Shown in pieces: positions 36,519-47,817 of a DNA stretch of 64,000 nucleotides. The DNA is from JACKEQ01 sp041389565. GTDB taxonomy: Bacteria; Myxococcota_A; UBA796; GCA-2862545. The notes beneath the pieces were generated by a model that saw only the letters and a list, made by a program, of their open reading frames with translations, was not told the origin of the DNA and searched no databases. Position 1 is the stretch's first letter. The number at the start of each line of letters is the position of its first letter. Location: positions 248,001-312,000 of the forward strand of contig JAWKRP010000008.1 in the NCBI GenBank assembly GCA_041389565.1, in the 5' to 3' direction. Position numbers and translations under genes: made by a program.

Positions 36519-37769
36519 ATGGTCACCCTGCTGTCACTCGCTTTCGCGGCGCCGCCCGATGTCCTCACCGTCGAGACGGAGGAGGGCGAGCTGCTCGACG
36601 TTCGCCTGCCGCCGCCCGACCTGATGCCGTACGTCGTCGGTGGCGAGCCGGCCCAGCAGGGCGAGTGGGACGACGCGGTCGGGGTCGTGTTCGACTCGTC
36701 CTACGTGGGCTGTACGGGAACCCTGATCGCTCCCGACGTGGTGCTCACGGCCGGCCACTGTGCCGGCGGCATCTCGCACGTGGTGATCGGCACCAAGAAC
36801 TGGCTGTCGAACGCCGGGGAGTGGATCGCGGTCGAGTACACGTCCGTGCACCCGTCCTACAACTCGGCTGGTGCAGGCTACGACATCGCGGTGCTCAAGC
36901 TGCGTCAGGAGAGCTCGTACCCGCCGCGGGTGATCGCCAACGACTGCGTGATCGACGAAGACCTGTACAACGGCGCCTCCGTCACGATCGTGGGCTTCGG
37001 CAACACGAACCAGGACGGCAGCGGCTCGACCACGCGGCTCAACGTGGCCGACTCCATCGTGCGCGACGCCGACTGCCTGGAGAACCGTCTCGACGGCATC
37101 GTCACGGGGTGCCAGCCCGCGCTGCGTCCGGGCGGCGAGATCGGGGCCGGTGGCCGCGTCGACGTCGATGGTGATGGCTCGGTCGACCAGGCCGACGCGT
37201 GCTTCGGCGACTCCGGCGGGCCGCTCTACCTGAACACCGAGCGCGGCTCGTTCCTGGTGGGGGTCACCTCGCGGGGCTTCCTGGGGGTGAACCCCAACTT
37301 CGCGTGCCGCGACGGCGGTATCTGGACGCGCCCCGACGCCGTGATCTCGTTCATCGAGAACCAGGGTGGGATCACGATCGCGCGTCCTGCGTGCGGTGAC
37401 ATCCCCACGGTCGACATCGGCGAGTTGCATGCCCGCCCGGGGGGCTCGGATCGCACCGACATCGTCGTCACGGATCCCGACGGCGCGTCGTTCTCGGCCG
37501 AGATCGTCGACCAGCCGGCGCTGGGGGTGGCGTCCATCGACGGCGGCCGGATCGTGTTCCAGGCGTACAAGGGCGTCGAGGGCACGGAGACCATCACGGT
37601 GCGCATCACCGACGACGGCAGCGCGCTGTACCCGCTGAGCCCCGTGAACGTGGTCGAGGTGCCGGTGCAGATCACGGTGGGCGGGGGCTGCGGATGCGCG
37701 TCGTCCTCGCTGCCCGGGTCGTTCGGAATGCTGGTGGGCCTGCTCGGGTTCCTCGTTCGGCGGCGCTGA
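36519..37769 (+). CDS. Trypsin-like serine protease with calcium-loop insertion and MYXO-CTERM tail
   Basis: A 416-residue S1 peptidase. Short signal MVTLLSLAFAA, propeptide ending before VVGG at 39, catalytic His 80 (LTAGHC), Asp 122 (YDIAVL) and Ser 232 (CFGDSGGP). A DVDGDGSVDQAD loop at 215-226, like an EF-hand/dockerin calcium loop, sits immediately before the active-site Ser segment. A cadherin-like beta domain follows (300-385), then GGGCGCASSS, a hydrophobic helix and RRR. Likely displayed on the cell surface, possibly calcium-dependent. Confidence 0.93.
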   Translation: MVTLLSLAFAAPPDVLTVETEEGELLDVRLPPPDLMPYVVGGEPAQQGEWDDAVGVVFDSSYVGCTGTLIAPDVVLTAGHCAGGISHVVIGTKNWLSNAGEWIAVEYTSVHPSYNSAGAGYDIAVLKLRQESSYPPRVIANDCVIDEDLYNGASVTIVGFGNTNQDGSGSTTRLNVADSIVRDADCLENRLDGIVTGCQPALRPGGEIGAGGRVDVDGDGSVDQADACFGDSGGPLYLNTERGSFLVGVTSRGFLGVNPNFACRDGGIWTRPDAVISFIENQGGITIARPACGDIPTVDIGELHARPGGSDRTDIVVTDPDGASFSAEIVDQPALGVASIDGGRIVFQAYKGVEGTETITVRITDDGSALYPLSPVNVVEVPVQITVGGGCGCASSSLPGSFGMLVGLLGFLVRRR

Positions 37770-37789
37770 CCGGTGTCCGCCCGACGACA

Positions 37790-37803
37790 CGCCCTCCCGG
37801 GCG
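37790..37803 (+). terminator. Weak hairpin after the trypsin-like gene
   Basis: CGCCC-TCCC-GGGCG begins 20 bp after the stop. Five GC pairs, no U-tract, so termination is only possible. Confidence 0.25.
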
Positions 37804-37946
37804 GGTCGCTGACAGGGTATTGACACGTCGGGGTGGCTGGTTTCCGGACACCCGTGTATGACCAACCGAATGTTTTCGTGGCCCCTGCCGCGAAAGTCCG
37901 ATTCCGCGGACGAACCCGCGGCGTCCTTGTCGTCTTGGAGTCGCTC

Positions 37947-38354
37947 ATGATGATCCGAACCCTTGCGCTCTCGTTCGCTGCGGGATGTTTCGCCGTGCTG
38001 GTGGCGTGCAAGGGCGGTGGGATCATCCCGTACGACACCGATCTCACGCCCCCGCAGGAGTCCGACGCCGATGTCGACGCCGACTCGGATGCGGATGCGG
38101 ATGCGGATGCAGACTCGGATGCCGACGCCGATGCGGATGCTGACGCCGACGCCGATGCGGATGCCGACTCGGATGCCGATGCCGACGCGGATTCCGACGC
38201 CGACAGCGACTCGGATGCGGATGCCGACAGCGACTCCGACTCGGATTCCGACTCCGACGCCGACTCGGATGCCGATACCGACTCCGATTCGGGCGGCCCC
38301 GGAGACTCCGGCGGCGACTCGGGTGGCGACTCCGGCGGCGACTCGGGCTTCTAG
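37947..38354 (+). CDS. Lipoprotein that is only an acidic tether
   Basis: A 135-residue protein. Lipoprotein signal MMIRTLALSFAAGCFAVLVA with lipobox Cys at about 21, then KGGGIIPYDTD, about 77 residues of D-A/D-S dipeptides and a terminal set of G-G-D-S units. There is no folded domain. GGAG lies 6 nt before the ATG. The long upstream gap contains TTGACA at 37820 but no matching -10. It could be a surface charge layer, a calcium-binding brush, or a truncated relative of the tethered proteins. Confidence 0.8.
   Translation: MMIRTLALSFAAGCFAVLVACKGGGIIPYDTDLTPPQESDADVDADSDADADADADSDADADADADADADADADSDADADADSDADSDSDADADSDSDSDSDSDADSDADTDSDSGGPGDSGGDSGGDSGGDSGF
38061..38291 (+). repeat. Asp-dipeptide tether, DNA hexamer repeats
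   Basis: About 77 residues of D-A and D-S dipeptides encoded by GAC/GAT with GCC/GCG/TCC/TCG/AGC. Same class as 22024-22260 and 42599-42841. Confidence 0.85.
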
Positions 38355-38441
38355 CCCGGTTCGGTCGGCGGCCGGTGCGCACGGCGACCGGTCTGCGTAG
38401 CTCCGGTCGGGTGGGCGGTTCGCGTGCGGCCTCGCCTCTGG

Positions 38442-39689
38442 CTACCGGCCGTTTCCGACGCCCTGGGACGTGACGCCCGGCAGCGGCTTGCCGACGGTGC
38501 TCGTACGGCTCGAGGGCGAGGTGAGCCGCGCCTTGTCTTTCGTGACGGGCGTGCGGCGCGTGAACTGCACCTCGACGTTCTGGACCGGCTCGGGCGCCGA
38601 GGTCGGCGTGAATCGGGAGCCGCGCGGCAGCTCGGGCATGTCGACGATGACGATGCGGCCGTTCGGGTGCACGGTGAAGTGGGTGTCGACCCCGTCGACC
38701 GTGACCGAGTCGACCGTGCCGGCCTCGGTGCCCAGCGCGAACACGGGCTTCGTCGGACGCGCGCCTTCGTCGAACACGGTGTCGAGGATGGGCCGGTAGT
38801 CTTCGGCCGTGCACATGTCGACCATGGAGCCGCCGGTGTACTCGGCCGCATCGAAGTAGGCCGGACCGAGGTGCATCCAGCGCTCCACGCACTCGAGCTC
38901 GGGCGCGATGGCGTGGAAGCGGATCGAGCTCACGATGTTGTCTTTCTCGACGAGCGTGAGGAGCTCTTCGGCCGTGGGCCGGTCGTACAGGAGGTCGCCC
39001 GCGACCCGCGCCCCGACGCCCGGATCGTGGGTGTCGCTCACGAACACCACGTTGACGGCGGCTCCCGGGCGGAACGTGGGCTTGCCGTCGTTGCGCTGGA
39101 GCAGCTGCTTGAACGCCGTGAGCCCCGCTTCGGTCGCGGCGCCCTTCAGGGTGGTCTGCGTGTGGGCGACGAGGCACGACACGCCCTGTGCGTTCGTGTC
39201 GCCCGGCCGGAACCACCCGTCGTCTCCGCAGCCCTCGAGGGGGTACGACCGCTTCAGCGTCTTGTCGTGACGGGCCTTCCGGATCGACGTGCCGCTCACG
39301 AACCGCCCGAACCCGGCGTCGTTCTGGAGCATGCGCGCCGGGACGGCATCGTGCAGGCGGGCGAGATCGTCGGGATCGGCCGGGAGGGTGGAGAGCACCG
39401 CGATGCGCGTCTCGGGCGGGAAGTCGCTCTCCGACAGCGACGCGAAGCCCTTGCGGACCTTCTCGACCACGGCCTTCATCGACACCGAGTTGTCGAGCAC
39501 GAACACGTAGTCGACCACCTGGTTGCGCGCGCCCGCACCCCACTCGAACGACTCCACGCGGCGGCCCTGCGCGTCTTCCCACGCGGCCACGGCGTTCCCG
39601 CCGTCGTTCCCGATGTCGACGGGGACCATCTCGTTGGCACAGCTGGCGAGGACGAGGGGCGTGAGGACGAGGGCGATCGTCGGGCGCAT
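38442..39689 (-). CDS. VWA-domain lipoprotein
   Basis: A 415-residue lipoprotein (lipobox LASC, Cys 17). The von Willebrand A fold starts with VDYVFVLDNSVSM, giving the MIDAS D-x-S-x-S (D66, S68, S70), and runs to about residue 270 (VVFVSDTHDPG, SSIRFHAIAP). A beta domain of about 100 residues follows. GGAGG lies 6 nt before the ATG. Probably binds metal and a protein partner in the periplasm or on the surface. Confidence 0.85.
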   Translation of the reverse strand: MRPTIALVLTPLVLASCANEMVPVDIGNDGGNAVAAWEDAQGRRVESFEWGAGARNQVVDYVFVLDNSVSMKAVVEKVRKGFASLSESDFPPETRIAVLSTLPADPDDLARLHDAVPARMLQNDAGFGRFVSGTSIRKARHDKTLKRSYPLEGCGDDGWFRPGDTNAQGVSCLVAHTQTTLKGAATEAGLTAFKQLLQRNDGKPTFRPGAAVNVVFVSDTHDPGVGARVAGDLLYDRPTAEELLTLVEKDNIVSSIRFHAIAPELECVERWMHLGPAYFDAAEYTGGSMVDMCTAEDYRPILDTVFDEGARPTKPVFALGTEAGTVDSVTVDGVDTHFTVHPNGRIVIVDMPELPRGSRFTPTSAPEPVQNVEVQFTRRTPVTKDKARLTSPSSRTSTVGKPLPGVTSQGVGNGR

Positions 39690-39709
39690 GAGCACCTCCG
39701 ACGGAGAGT

Positions 39710-40585
39710 CTACCGGTCGGCGTGGGCGGTCGCGTGTCTCGAAATGCTTCCGACGATGTCGTCCCACACGACGGGAGGCAGATCGTGGCCCATCTCGGCG
39801 TGGACCTCGAGTCGGCAGCCCAGGAGCTTGGCGGTCTGGATGCCGTAGGTGAGCGGGATCAGGGGATCCTGGGCACCATGGATGACGAGCGCCGGCACCT
39901 CGCACGCGCGCAGGCCGTCGTAGCGGTCGGGCTCCGCGAGGATGGCCGTGAGCTGGCGGGCGAAGCCGCGCTTGGACGGGTCGCGCTCGTAGCACCGGGC
40001 ACCGAGCGCACGGACGCGGTCTTCGGGCAGCGGGTGGGTCTGGCTGCCGATGGCCCGGAAGGTCGACACGAAGTTGTCGATGTAGCCGTCGCGACCCGGG
40101 GCCGGAGGCTTCAGGAGCGCGCGCAGGGCCTGGTTGCGCGGGCGCGACGGGCCCGGTGCCGACATGATCGACACGAAGCCCGCCACGCGCGGCGCATGGT
40201 GGATCGCCACGCGCTGCACGATCATCCCGCCCATGCTGGCTCCCACGAAGCAGGCGCGGTCGAGCCCGTACGCGTCGAGCACCGCGATCGCGTCGTCGGC
40301 CATGTCGGTGAGCGAGTAGGGGGCGCGCACCGAGATGCCGAGCCTCGCGCGCACGACGCCCGCCAGCACGTTGGGGGCACCGAGCGAATCGCACCGGCTC
40401 GACAGGCCCACGTCGCGGTTGTCGTACCGGATCACCCGGTGCCCGAGCGCCGCGAGCTGCTCGCAGAACGCGTCGGGCCAGAGCAGCATCTGCGCGCCGA
40501 GCCCCATCACGAGCACGACGGGCGGGCCGTCTCCGGGCAGCTCCTCCGTGGCCAGCTCGACGTCGCCGGCCCCGGTGGCTCTCAC
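39710..40585 (-). CDS. Alpha/beta hydrolase
   Basis: A 291-residue alpha/beta-fold hydrolase. Oxyanion strand VVLVMGLGAQ, nucleophile elbow GASMGG (Ser near 117), acid in HGAQDPLIP and catalytic His in AEMGHDLPP. Best fits small esterases or lactonases of the AclR/DoxR-like group; substrate unknown. GTG at 40585 overlaps the ACE stop (GTGA); the adjacent GTG at 40588 is possible. No signal peptide, so cytoplasmic although its operon partner is exported. Confidence 0.87.
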   Translation of the reverse strand: MRATGAGDVELATEELPGDGPPVVLVMGLGAQMLLWPDAFCEQLAALGHRVIRYDNRDVGLSSRCDSLGAPNVLAGVVRARLGISVRAPYSLTDMADDAIAVLDAYGLDRACFVGASMGGMIVQRVAIHHAPRVAGFVSIMSAPGPSRPRNQALRALLKPPAPGRDGYIDNFVSTFRAIGSQTHPLPEDRVRALGARCYERDPSKRGFARQLTAILAEPDRYDGLRACEVPALVIHGAQDPLIPLTYGIQTAKLLGCRLEVHAEMGHDLPPVVWDDIVGSISRHATAHADR

Positions 40586-42405
40586 CACCCGCACTGGCGC
40601 CCTTCGTTCTGCTTCTCGAGCCAGCCCATCAGCGGCTGGTAGTACTCGATGAGCGCCGAGGCATCCATCTCGCGCGTGCCCGCGGCCGCTTCGAGCGCTT
40701 CGGGCCACGGGCGGCTGGCGCCCATCGCGAGCATCTTCTTCAGGCGGTCGCCGGCTTCCTTGCTGCCGTAGAAGCTGCAGGTGTGGAGCGGACCGTCGTG
40801 GCCGGAGGCCTCGCACATGCCGCGGTAGAGCTGGTATTGGAGCACCTGTGCCAGGAAGTACCGCATGTACGGGGTGTTCCCGGGGATGTGGTACTTGGCG
40901 CCGGGGTCGAAGGCGTCGGCCGGACGCTCGGCGGGCGGTGCGATGCCCTGGAACTCCGTGCGGAGCTTCCACCAGTGCTCGTTGTACTTCGCGGGCGGAA
41001 CGCTGCCTTCGAAGACGTCCCAGCGCCACTGGTCGATCATGCGGCCGAAGGGCAGGAACGCGATGGCACCGAGCGCGTTCTGGAGCTGCTTGTTGATCAC
41101 CGCCTCGTCGGTGCTGCTGGCTTCCTCGAGCAGGCCGATCGACTTCAGGTACTCGGGCGTGACCGACAGCATGATGGCGTCGCCGATCGCCTCGTGGAAT
41201 CCGTCGTTCGCGCCGGATTGAAAGAGGACGGGGAGCGTGTGGTAGTAGTGGAAGTAGTAGTTGTGCCCGAGCTCGTGGTGGAGCGTGTACAGGTCTTCCT
41301 GGGTGGGCTGGATGCACATCTTGATGCGCAGGTCGTCCTGCATGCCGATGTCCCACGCGCTCGCGTGACACTCGACCTCGCGGTCGCCCGGGTCGAGCAG
41401 CATGGAGCGCTCCCAGAAGGTGTCGGGGAGCGGGTCGAGACCCATGCTCACGAAGAACGACTCTGCGGACTTCGTCATCCGGATGTGGTCCCACTTCTGC
41501 GCGACCAGCTGGGCCGTGACGTCGAGGCTGGGCTCGTTCGGGAACGGCGTCATCTCGGGATACAGCCCATCCCAGTCCTGCGCCCACATGTTGCCGAGCA
41601 GGTGCGCGGGGATCGGGCCCTTCTCGGGGACCACGCTCTCCCCGTACTTCTCGTGGAGCGACGCCCGGACGTGACAGTGGAGCTGCTCGTACAGCGGCTT
41701 CACCTGTGCGTACAGCCGGTCGACCTCCTTCTCGAACGCCTCGGGCTCCATGTCGTAGCCGCTGCGCCAGAGCGTTCCCATGTCCTCGAAGCCCAGCTCC
41801 TTCGAGCCCTCGTTGCCCAGCGCCGCGAACTCCTCGTACAGCGGCCGCATGGGGATGCTCACCGTGCGCCACCGCTCCCACGCCGCCTGGCGCTCGGCCG
41901 GCGGCAGCGTGACGTCTCCGATGATCTTCTCGAGCTCGCCGAGGTCGAGGCAAGCCTCGTCGGACGTCTCGCCGTCCGGGCACCACTTGCCCTTGCCATA
42001 CATGCTCGCGAGCTGGTTGCTGATCTCGGCGAGCCGCGCGCGCTTCGTGGGGTCGCTCGGCGCGGGGAGCCCGGCCGCACGCTTCAGCAGCTCGATCTGG
42101 CGCAGCACGTCGGCGGGCGCCTGCACACCGTCGTAGTCCGTGGCCTTCGGGATGACCTCCGACATGTACGCCATCGTGGCTTCGTCGGCCTTCGCCGCGG
42201 CCTTCTCGTGCTCGTCGGTGATGTCGGTCGCGAGCGTCCACTGGGCCAGCTCCGCCGTTCCCCACTTCTCGCGCAGGCCCTGGTCGACCTCCTTCACGAA
42301 CGCCTCGGCGTCGGCCGTGGAGGGGGTCTTCATCTTCGGGTCGGCCGGCGTTTCCGTCGGGTTTCCGCCACAGGCGACGAGGGCGAGGAGCAGGACACGG
42401 TTCAT
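40582..42405 (-). CDS. Angiotensin-converting-enzyme-family peptidyl dipeptidase (M2) lipoprotein
   Basis: A 607-residue zinc dipeptidyl carboxypeptidase. Short lipoprotein signal MNRVLLLALVAC, then the helical M2 fold. Zinc motif HHELGH at 376-381 and third ligand Glu 405 in GFHEAIGD, as in animal ACE. The C terminus (ALEAAAGTREMDASALIEYYQPLMGW) follows ACE closely. Length equals a single ACE domain. It releases dipeptides from peptide C termini, probably in the periplasm. GGAGG lies 5 nt before the ATG. Confidence 0.93.
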   Translation of the reverse strand: MNRVLLLALVACGGNPTETPADPKMKTPSTADAEAFVKEVDQGLREKWGTAELAQWTLATDITDEHEKAAAKADEATMAYMSEVIPKATDYDGVQAPADVLRQIELLKRAAGLPAPSDPTKRARLAEISNQLASMYGKGKWCPDGETSDEACLDLGELEKIIGDVTLPPAERQAAWERWRTVSIPMRPLYEEFAALGNEGSKELGFEDMGTLWRSGYDMEPEAFEKEVDRLYAQVKPLYEQLHCHVRASLHEKYGESVVPEKGPIPAHLLGNMWAQDWDGLYPEMTPFPNEPSLDVTAQLVAQKWDHIRMTKSAESFFVSMGLDPLPDTFWERSMLLDPGDREVECHASAWDIGMQDDLRIKMCIQPTQEDLYTLHHELGHNYYFHYYHTLPVLFQSGANDGFHEAIGDAIMLSVTPEYLKSIGLLEEASSTDEAVINKQLQNALGAIAFLPFGRMIDQWRWDVFEGSVPPAKYNEHWWKLRTEFQGIAPPAERPADAFDPGAKYHIPGNTPYMRYFLAQVLQYQLYRGMCEASGHDGPLHTCSFYGSKEAGDRLKKMLAMGASRPWPEALEAAAGTREMDASALIEYYQPLMGWLEKQNEGRQCGW

Positions 42406-42513
42406 GGGGCCTCCGGAGGGCGCGCCTATATCGCGGCCGCCGCACGGCGCCTTCCCCGACGCGAGCGCACAAACTGCAACACGCTGCACGATCCGGGGCA
42501 GAATCCCGCCGGT

Positions 42514-42519
42514 TACCGT
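42514..42519 (+). promoter_or_regulatory. -10 box TACCGT
   Basis: TACCGT is 19 nt before the ATG at 42539, with GGAGG between. Weak on its own; it fits the recurrent pattern. Confidence 0.3.
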
Positions 42520-42538
42520 CCTGGCGTCCGGAGGTCCG

Positions 42539-43966
42539 ATGTTCCTGCTCGCGCTCACCGCTTGTCTCACGTACCAGGAGAAGCCCGACGTCCCGGAGGC
42601 CGACGCCGACGCCGACAGCGACTCCGATGCCGACACGGATACCGACGCCGACAGCGACTCCGATGCGGACAGTGACAGCGACGCGGACTCCGACAGCGAC
42701 GCGGATTCCGACAGCGACGCCGACTCGGACAGCGATGCCGACGCCGATGCGGACAGCGACGCCGATGCGGACAGCGACGCCGATGCGGACAGCGACGCGG
42801 ACGCCGACTCGGACAGCGACGCCGACACGGACACCGACACCTGTGCGCCACCGGACGCGAACCTCGGATCGCAGGTCGGTCTCGACGTGGTCACGGGCAC
42901 GACCTGCGGCGCGTCCGACGACCATCCGCAGACCTGCGGCATCGTCAGCGGCTCCGTGCCCGAAGGCGACCGCGCCTTCCGGTGGTCGGCTCCGTACGCC
43001 GCAACCTGGCAGTTCTCCCTCCACGGGAGCGCGTACGACACCGTCCTCACGGCCGAGGAGCCGTGCCCCTCGGGGGCGCTGATCGACTGCAACGACGACT
43101 CGGGCGGTGTGCTGCAGTCCACGCTCGAGCTCCCGCTGGCCGCGGGCGAGGCCGTGGTGCTCGTCGTGCAGGGGTACAGCCTGAACTGCGGCGACTTCAC
43201 GCTCTCCATCGACGAGGCGGGCACCGTGGTCGACACGGGCGACACCGGAGGAGGCGCCTGTCCCGACGACGCGTACGAGGAGAACGACACCGTCGGCACG
43301 GCCGCCGTGCTGCCCGCCTCCGCGAGCGGGCTCACCGTGTCGCCGACCGACCCCGACCACTTCTCGCTGTCCGTCGCGCCGAACACCCAGGCCACCGTCT
43401 ACATCGACCACGGGGGTTTCCTGAACGGGCCCACGCTGAACCTGTACGACACCTTCGGCTCGCTCCTCGACACCAGCACGGGTGGCTTCTTCTCCGACAG
43501 CGTCACGGTCACCACCGGGAGCGCCCAGAGCGACTTCCGGGTGGAGGTCGTGGCGAACGACTGCTGGGACTACGACCTCTCGTACGGCACCACGCCCGTC
43601 CAGACGGGCTCCTGCGTGGAGGACGGCTACGAGGACAACGACACCGAGGGCACGGCGACGCCGGTCAGTGTAGGGGCCGTCATCGACGCCGCCATCATCG
43701 GGGCTGACGAGGACTTCTGGACGCTCACGGTGGGCCCGGGCCAGACGGTGACGTGGGATGTGCTGTTCTCCGACGCCCTCGGGGACATCGACATCTCCCT
43801 CCTCGTCGGCGGCACTGCGGTCGCCTCCGGGGCGTCCACCACCGACAACGAGACGGTGGAGTGGACCAACACGGGCCTCACGGCCGAGGCGGTGGTCCTC
43901 CGGGTGCACCTCTTCGGCACGTCGTCTCCATGCAACGACTACACGATGGACACGTTCCTGTTCTGA
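42539..43966 (+). CDS. Lipoprotein with Asp-rich tether and PPC-like domains
   Basis: A 475-residue protein. Very short lipoprotein signal MFLLALTAC (Cys 9). An 81-residue D-S/D-A/D-T tether follows, then three pre-peptidase C-terminal (PPC) type beta-sandwiches; the second and third each begin with the family hallmark C-x-D-x-YE-x-ND-T (about residues 240 and 360) and the first starts near 100. PPC domains usually accompany secreted peptidases; here they stand without one. GGAGG lies 4 nt before the ATG. Confidence 0.87.
   Translation: MFLLALTACLTYQEKPDVPEADADADSDSDADTDTDADSDSDADSDSDADSDSDADSDSDADSDSDADADADSDADADSDADADSDADADSDSDADTDTDTCAPPDANLGSQVGLDVVTGTTCGASDDHPQTCGIVSGSVPEGDRAFRWSAPYAATWQFSLHGSAYDTVLTAEEPCPSGALIDCNDDSGGVLQSTLELPLAAGEAVVLVVQGYSLNCGDFTLSIDEAGTVVDTGDTGGGACPDDAYEENDTVGTAAVLPASASGLTVSPTDPDHFSLSVAPNTQATVYIDHGGFLNGPTLNLYDTFGSLLDTSTGGFFSDSVTVTTGSAQSDFRVEVVANDCWDYDLSYGTTPVQTGSCVEDGYEDNDTEGTATPVSVGAVIDAAIIGADEDFWTLTVGPGQTVTWDVLFSDALGDIDISLLVGGTAVASGASTTDNETVEWTNTGLTAEAVVLRVHLFGTSSPCNDYTMDTFLF
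42599..42841 (+). repeat. Asp-dipeptide tether, DNA hexamer repeats
   Basis: Eighty-one residues of D-S, D-A and D-T directly after the lipobox region, ending at the first Cys of the PPC region. Confidence 0.85.
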
Positions 43967-44049
43967 CGGACCGAGGCGCTGCGAGGGGCGCTGCGGGGGG
44001 AGGGGAGTTAGGGCGGTGGGTCCACCACAGCTCCAGACCAGGCGCCTCC

Positions 44050-47689
<3,640 letters not shown>

Positions 47690-47691
47690 CA

Positions 47692-47711
47692 CGCCGGGCC
47701 TCGCCCGGGCG
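47692..47711 (+). terminator. GC-rich hairpin after metH
   Basis: CGCCGGGC-CTC-GCCCGGGCG begins 2 bp after the stop; eight pairs with one bulge, no U-tract. Confidence 0.3.
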
Positions 47712-47817
47712 CCGGTGACGCCCCCGTATCAGGGCCCCGGAATCCAGTGCGCTTCCACGTCCGCGGTGGTAACTTGCGGCGGAGCTGCGCGGGGTTTCCC
47801 GAGGCGGGAGGGGTGTG

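Noticed and set aside
37820..37862. TTGACA upstream of the tether lipoprotein as a full sigma-70 promoter
   Set aside because: No -10 at 15-19 bp; the nearest TATGAC is 31 bp away.
43967..44049. A riboswitch upstream of metH
   Set aside because: The 83-bp gap has no SAM, SAH or cobalamin core motif.
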